Assembly (NCBI RefSeq): GCF_012927185.1
Contig: NZ_JABBGB010000002.1
Location: forward strand, 1,488,001 to 1,552,000
DNA from: Pseudoflavitalea sp. G-6-1-2
GTDB taxonomy: Bacteria; Bacteroidota; Bacteroidia; Chitinophagales; Chitinophagaceae
Length of the DNA: 64,000 nt
Direction: 5' to 3'
Part shown: positions 61,864 through 64,000 of the stretch, in pieces
How the letters are laid out: each line of letters opens with the position of its first letter
Numbering within the stretch: the stretch's first letter is position 1
Position numbers and translations under genes: made by a program
Notes under the pieces: model-generated
Told to the model about the DNA's origin: nothing
Databases searched by the model: none
Seen by the model: only the letters and a program-made list of their open reading frames with translations

Positions 61864-62709
61864 ATGGCAGAAAGCAACATCAGGGTTGGAGACTACAATA
61901 CATTAAAGGTGGCCCGTTCATTCGATTTCGGCATGTACCTCGGAGAAGGCAAAGATGTTGTGCTGCTGCCCAAACGTTTTATTCCCGAAGGATTGCAGGT
62001 GGGCGACGATGTAAAAGTATTTGTGTACCACGATTCCGAAGATCGCCTGATCGCCACCACACAAACCCCGCTGGGTATTGTGGGCGAGATTGTTAAACTC
62101 AGGGTTGTATCGGTTACTACTCAGGGAGCCTTCATGGATTGGGGATTGATGAAAGACCTCTTCGTTCCCAAATCGCAGCAGCGCATGGGCATGCGCGTAG
62201 GTGGTGAATACCTCGTACTCATTTATATCGACGAACAGACAGGCCGCGCAGCTGCTACTGAAAAAATCGATAAGTTCCTCAGCAATGATGTGCTCACTGT
62301 AAAAGAACTGCAACAGGTAGATCTGCTGGTTTATCGCAGAACCGATATCGGCTATGTGGTGATCATCAACAATCAGCACACCGGCGTATTGCACAGAAAT
62401 GATATCTATCAGCAGATCACCGAAGGGGATCGCATCAAAGGATACATCAAGAATATTCTCGAAGACAACAAGATCGATGTGGCCATCGGCAAACCTGGCT
62501 ACCAACGTGTGGAAGACGAAACCGCCAAAGTGCTTCGCCTGCTGCAGGAGAATAATGGATATCTTCCTTACAACGATAAATCCAGTCCGGAAGACATCTA
62601 CGAGTTCTTCGGCATGAGTAAGAAAACCTTCAAAATGACTACCGGCGGGCTTTTCAAGAACCGCAAGATCGAATTCACACAAACAGGCATCAAGCAGATA
62701 GAAGACTAA
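61864..62709 (+). CDS. cvfB: S1-like RNA-binding protein (CvfB family)
   Basis: 281 residues, full length for CvfB. Three S1-type OB-fold domains (about 1-65, 70-130, 140-215; RVVSVTTQGAFMDWGLMKDLFVP is typical) and a C-terminal winged-helix-like part (about 220-281, PEDIYEFFGMSKKTFKMTTGGLFK). The family binds RNA and affects virulence factor expression in firmicutes; its Bacteroidota role is unknown. The gene is divergent from the leader ORF. Confidence 0.92.
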   Translation: MAESNIRVGDYNTLKVARSFDFGMYLGEGKDVVLLPKRFIPEGLQVGDDVKVFVYHDSEDRLIATTQTPLGIVGEIVKLRVVSVTTQGAFMDWGLMKDLFVPKSQQRMGMRVGGEYLVLIYIDEQTGRAAATEKIDKFLSNDVLTVKELQQVDLLVYRRTDIGYVVIINNQHTGVLHRNDIYQQITEGDRIKGYIKNILEDNKIDVAIGKPGYQRVEDETAKVLRLLQENNGYLPYNDKSSPEDIYEFFGMSKKTFKMTTGGLFKNRKIEFTQTGIKQIED

Positions 62710-62737
62710 TCAGTAATTATTTCAATACAACAATAAG

Positions 62738-62770
62738 AAAGCTGGATCTCACAATCCGGCTTTTGTTTTA
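62738..62770 (+). terminator. Terminator of the CvfB-like gene
   Basis: 10-bp inverted repeat with one G-T pair (AAAGCTGGAT / ATCCGGCTTT) at 62738-62763, followed by TTGTTTTA. It lies between two convergent genes and may serve both. Confidence 0.75.
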
Positions 62771-63841
62771 TCAGCTGGTAAGATTTCTTCTGAAACCGAT
62801 CACTTCAGTTCGTACAACAGGTTGCGCCTTCTCATTCGGATTAGCGATCTCCGCAATGGTCATCGGTTCCTGGATCTCGGTTTTGAAACCCAAATGATTG
62901 CTGAGCCGCTGGGCTTTTTCCTTGCTCAGTTTGCCGAATTCGTAGCGGGCAATCAATCTACCCTTTCGCATCAGTGCATTATCGATGAGGGTAACAGAAC
63001 TGTTGAAAGTGCAGATGATCTGAACGTTCAGAAAGTCGGCCATCAATCCATCTGAAATATTCAGCAGATTGGAAACGGCTGATCCGGAATTGTACCGCCT
63101 GTCCATGATGATGTTTTCCGCATCTTCGATCACCAGCACCGAATTGGGATTATCTACCAGCAGTTCGATGAACTCCGGGTTCATCAGATTGCCGGCAATG
63201 GCGGGCGACAGAAACAATACCCGCTTTTTGATCTTGCCAACCAGGTAACGCAGGTAAGTTGTTTTGCCTGTACCCGGAAGGCCGTGCAGCAGCACCAATC
63301 CTTTGTCCTTTTTCCGGTTAAGCCTCGTTCGGATGATCTCATCGGTTTCTTTGAAATCATCTTCATAGTAAAGATCGATATCGAGTTTGGTGCGATTGAT
63401 CTCCATGGCTTTCAGTTCCATGCCATAACTGTTTTGCACAACCAGGTTGATCTCCAGCGGTTGTCTGCGCTGGCGTTCCTTGAATTCATTCACGAAGACG
63501 GTCATCTCTTCGAGAAATTCAGGTTGTAAACCGTTGTGCAGGATGCCACAAACAGTTTCGCGCAGCTCAAGGATACAGTTGTTGTTCAGGATCAGCACTG
63601 TTTCGCTGAACTCGTATTTCTTTTTCCTTCTTGTGTATCTGCGATACTGGTGGATATCACGGATTGAAGTACTGAATTTTTCTTTCATGGCAGTAAACAA
63701 CTTTTCGCCATCGATGCCATAGATATAGTTAATGCTCGGCACTGCATTGAAATAGTGCAGATACAAAGCTCTGGGGTCCAGAAAGTGGCGGGAAAACACA
63801 TCGCCCGCTGTTAGCACTTTCTGTGCATTTATATTGTCCAT
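62771..63841 (-). CDS. AAA family ATPase, unknown substrate
   Basis: 356 residues, cytoplasmic. The Walker A motif is HGLPGTGKTTYLRYL (about 186-193) and Walker B VLVIEDAENII, followed by the sensor-1-like CTFNSSVTLID and an arginine finger-like RKGRLIARYEF. The N-terminal 160 residues have no family I recognise (SINYIYGIDGEKLFTAMKEK). The core resembles the BCS1/CDC48-type AAA fold. Substrate unknown. It is separated from its convergent neighbour by a terminator. Confidence 0.85.
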   Translation of the reverse strand: MDNINAQKVLTAGDVFSRHFLDPRALYLHYFNAVPSINYIYGIDGEKLFTAMKEKFSTSIRDIHQYRRYTRRKKKYEFSETVLILNNNCILELRETVCGILHNGLQPEFLEEMTVFVNEFKERQRRQPLEINLVVQNSYGMELKAMEINRTKLDIDLYYEDDFKETDEIIRTRLNRKKDKGLVLLHGLPGTGKTTYLRYLVGKIKKRVLFLSPAIAGNLMNPEFIELLVDNPNSVLVIEDAENIIMDRRYNSGSAVSNLLNISDGLMADFLNVQIICTFNSSVTLIDNALMRKGRLIARYEFGKLSKEKAQRLSNHLGFKTEIQEPMTIAEIANPNEKAQPVVRTEVIGFRRNLTS

Positions 63842-63972
63842 ACTTATTTTTAAATAGTCAACAGATTGATTCTTTCAGAAAAACTGCATTAACTATTTCA
63901 TTGCAAGAGTGCGCATAACCCAAAGTTTAATGGATGATAGTGGAGAGTAAATTCGGGGACGATATAAAACAA

Positions 63973-64000
63973 CAAGCCCCGCAATGCTTGCGGGGTTTGT
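63973..64000. terminator. Hairpin at the right edge, probable terminator
   Basis: CCCCGCAA / TTGCGGGG (63977-63995) with a 3-nt loop, extended by ACAAG/TTTGT pairing, followed by TTTGT at the window end. Its gene lies outside the window or on the other strand. Confidence 0.6.

Noticed and set aside
1-64000. CRISPR array, tRNA or rRNA genes, prophage or integron
   Set aside because: No repeat-spacer pattern, no tRNA cloverleaf and no phage or integrase genes were seen; the only mobile element found is the IS3 copy.

Overview
The window reads as chromosome of a Bacteroidota bacterium, most likely family Chitinophagaceae (inference from gene content: three ECF sigma / FecR / SusC loci, SusD lipoproteins, LytS-LytTR pair, TlpA-like thioredoxins, GH29 fucosidase, and promoters of the Bacteroidota type TTTG-N19-TAnnTTTG). 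No rRNA, tRNA, CRISPR array or phage was seen.

Layout. 1-5362 (minus): ECF sigma, FecR and a SusC with an STN signalling domain, cut by the left edge. 5624-6886 (minus): periplasmic thioredoxin-like protein. 7069-7917 (plus): exported alpha/beta hydrolase. 8093-12567 (plus): tight six-gene operon of DoxX-like membrane protein, exported epoxide-hydrolase-like enzyme, DUF1223 protein, Ohr/OsmC peroxidase and a LytS/LytTR two-component pair. 12635-12814 (minus): 59-residue membrane protein with a near-consensus promoter and its own terminator. 13072-20792 (minus): second sigma/FecR/SusC/SusD locus ending in a secreted endonuclease/phosphatase-fold enzyme. 20880-33248 (minus): third sigma/FecR/SusC/SusD locus followed by two thioredoxin-fold exported proteins and an M1-like peptidase; a DUF5117-type zinc metalloprotease, a 74-residue protein and a tricorn-like protease follow at 33467-40049, so this half looks geared to protein or peptide use. 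40244-41683 (plus): GH29 alpha-L-fucosidase.

41752-54767 (minus) is a run of fourteen closely packed genes, mostly of unknown function. It includes a SMI1/KNR4-like protein, a beta-propeller-like protein and three related proteins that share beta-helix-type rungs. It resembles an immunity-gene array without a toxin and is the best candidate for an undescribed system. 55047-57563 (plus) holds a DUF4303-like protein and a TPR/transmembrane/HTH regulator. 57595-60090 (minus) is the methionine importer metQ-metI-metN. An intact IS3-family element (60122-61474, 3-bp target duplication) sits 31 bp upstream of metN. Beyond it lies a 37-codon ORF with a consensus promoter, a Met/Cys-rich stretch and a terminator, which looks like an attenuation leader peptide for metNIQ that the insertion has separated from its operon. 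61864-62709 (plus) is a CvfB-like S1 protein and 62771-63841 (minus) an AAA ATPase.

Other non-coding points of note are a roughly 130-bp array with an 11-bp period in front of a thioredoxin gene (24413-24542) and a shared 30-nt leader in front of the two STN-type SusC genes.
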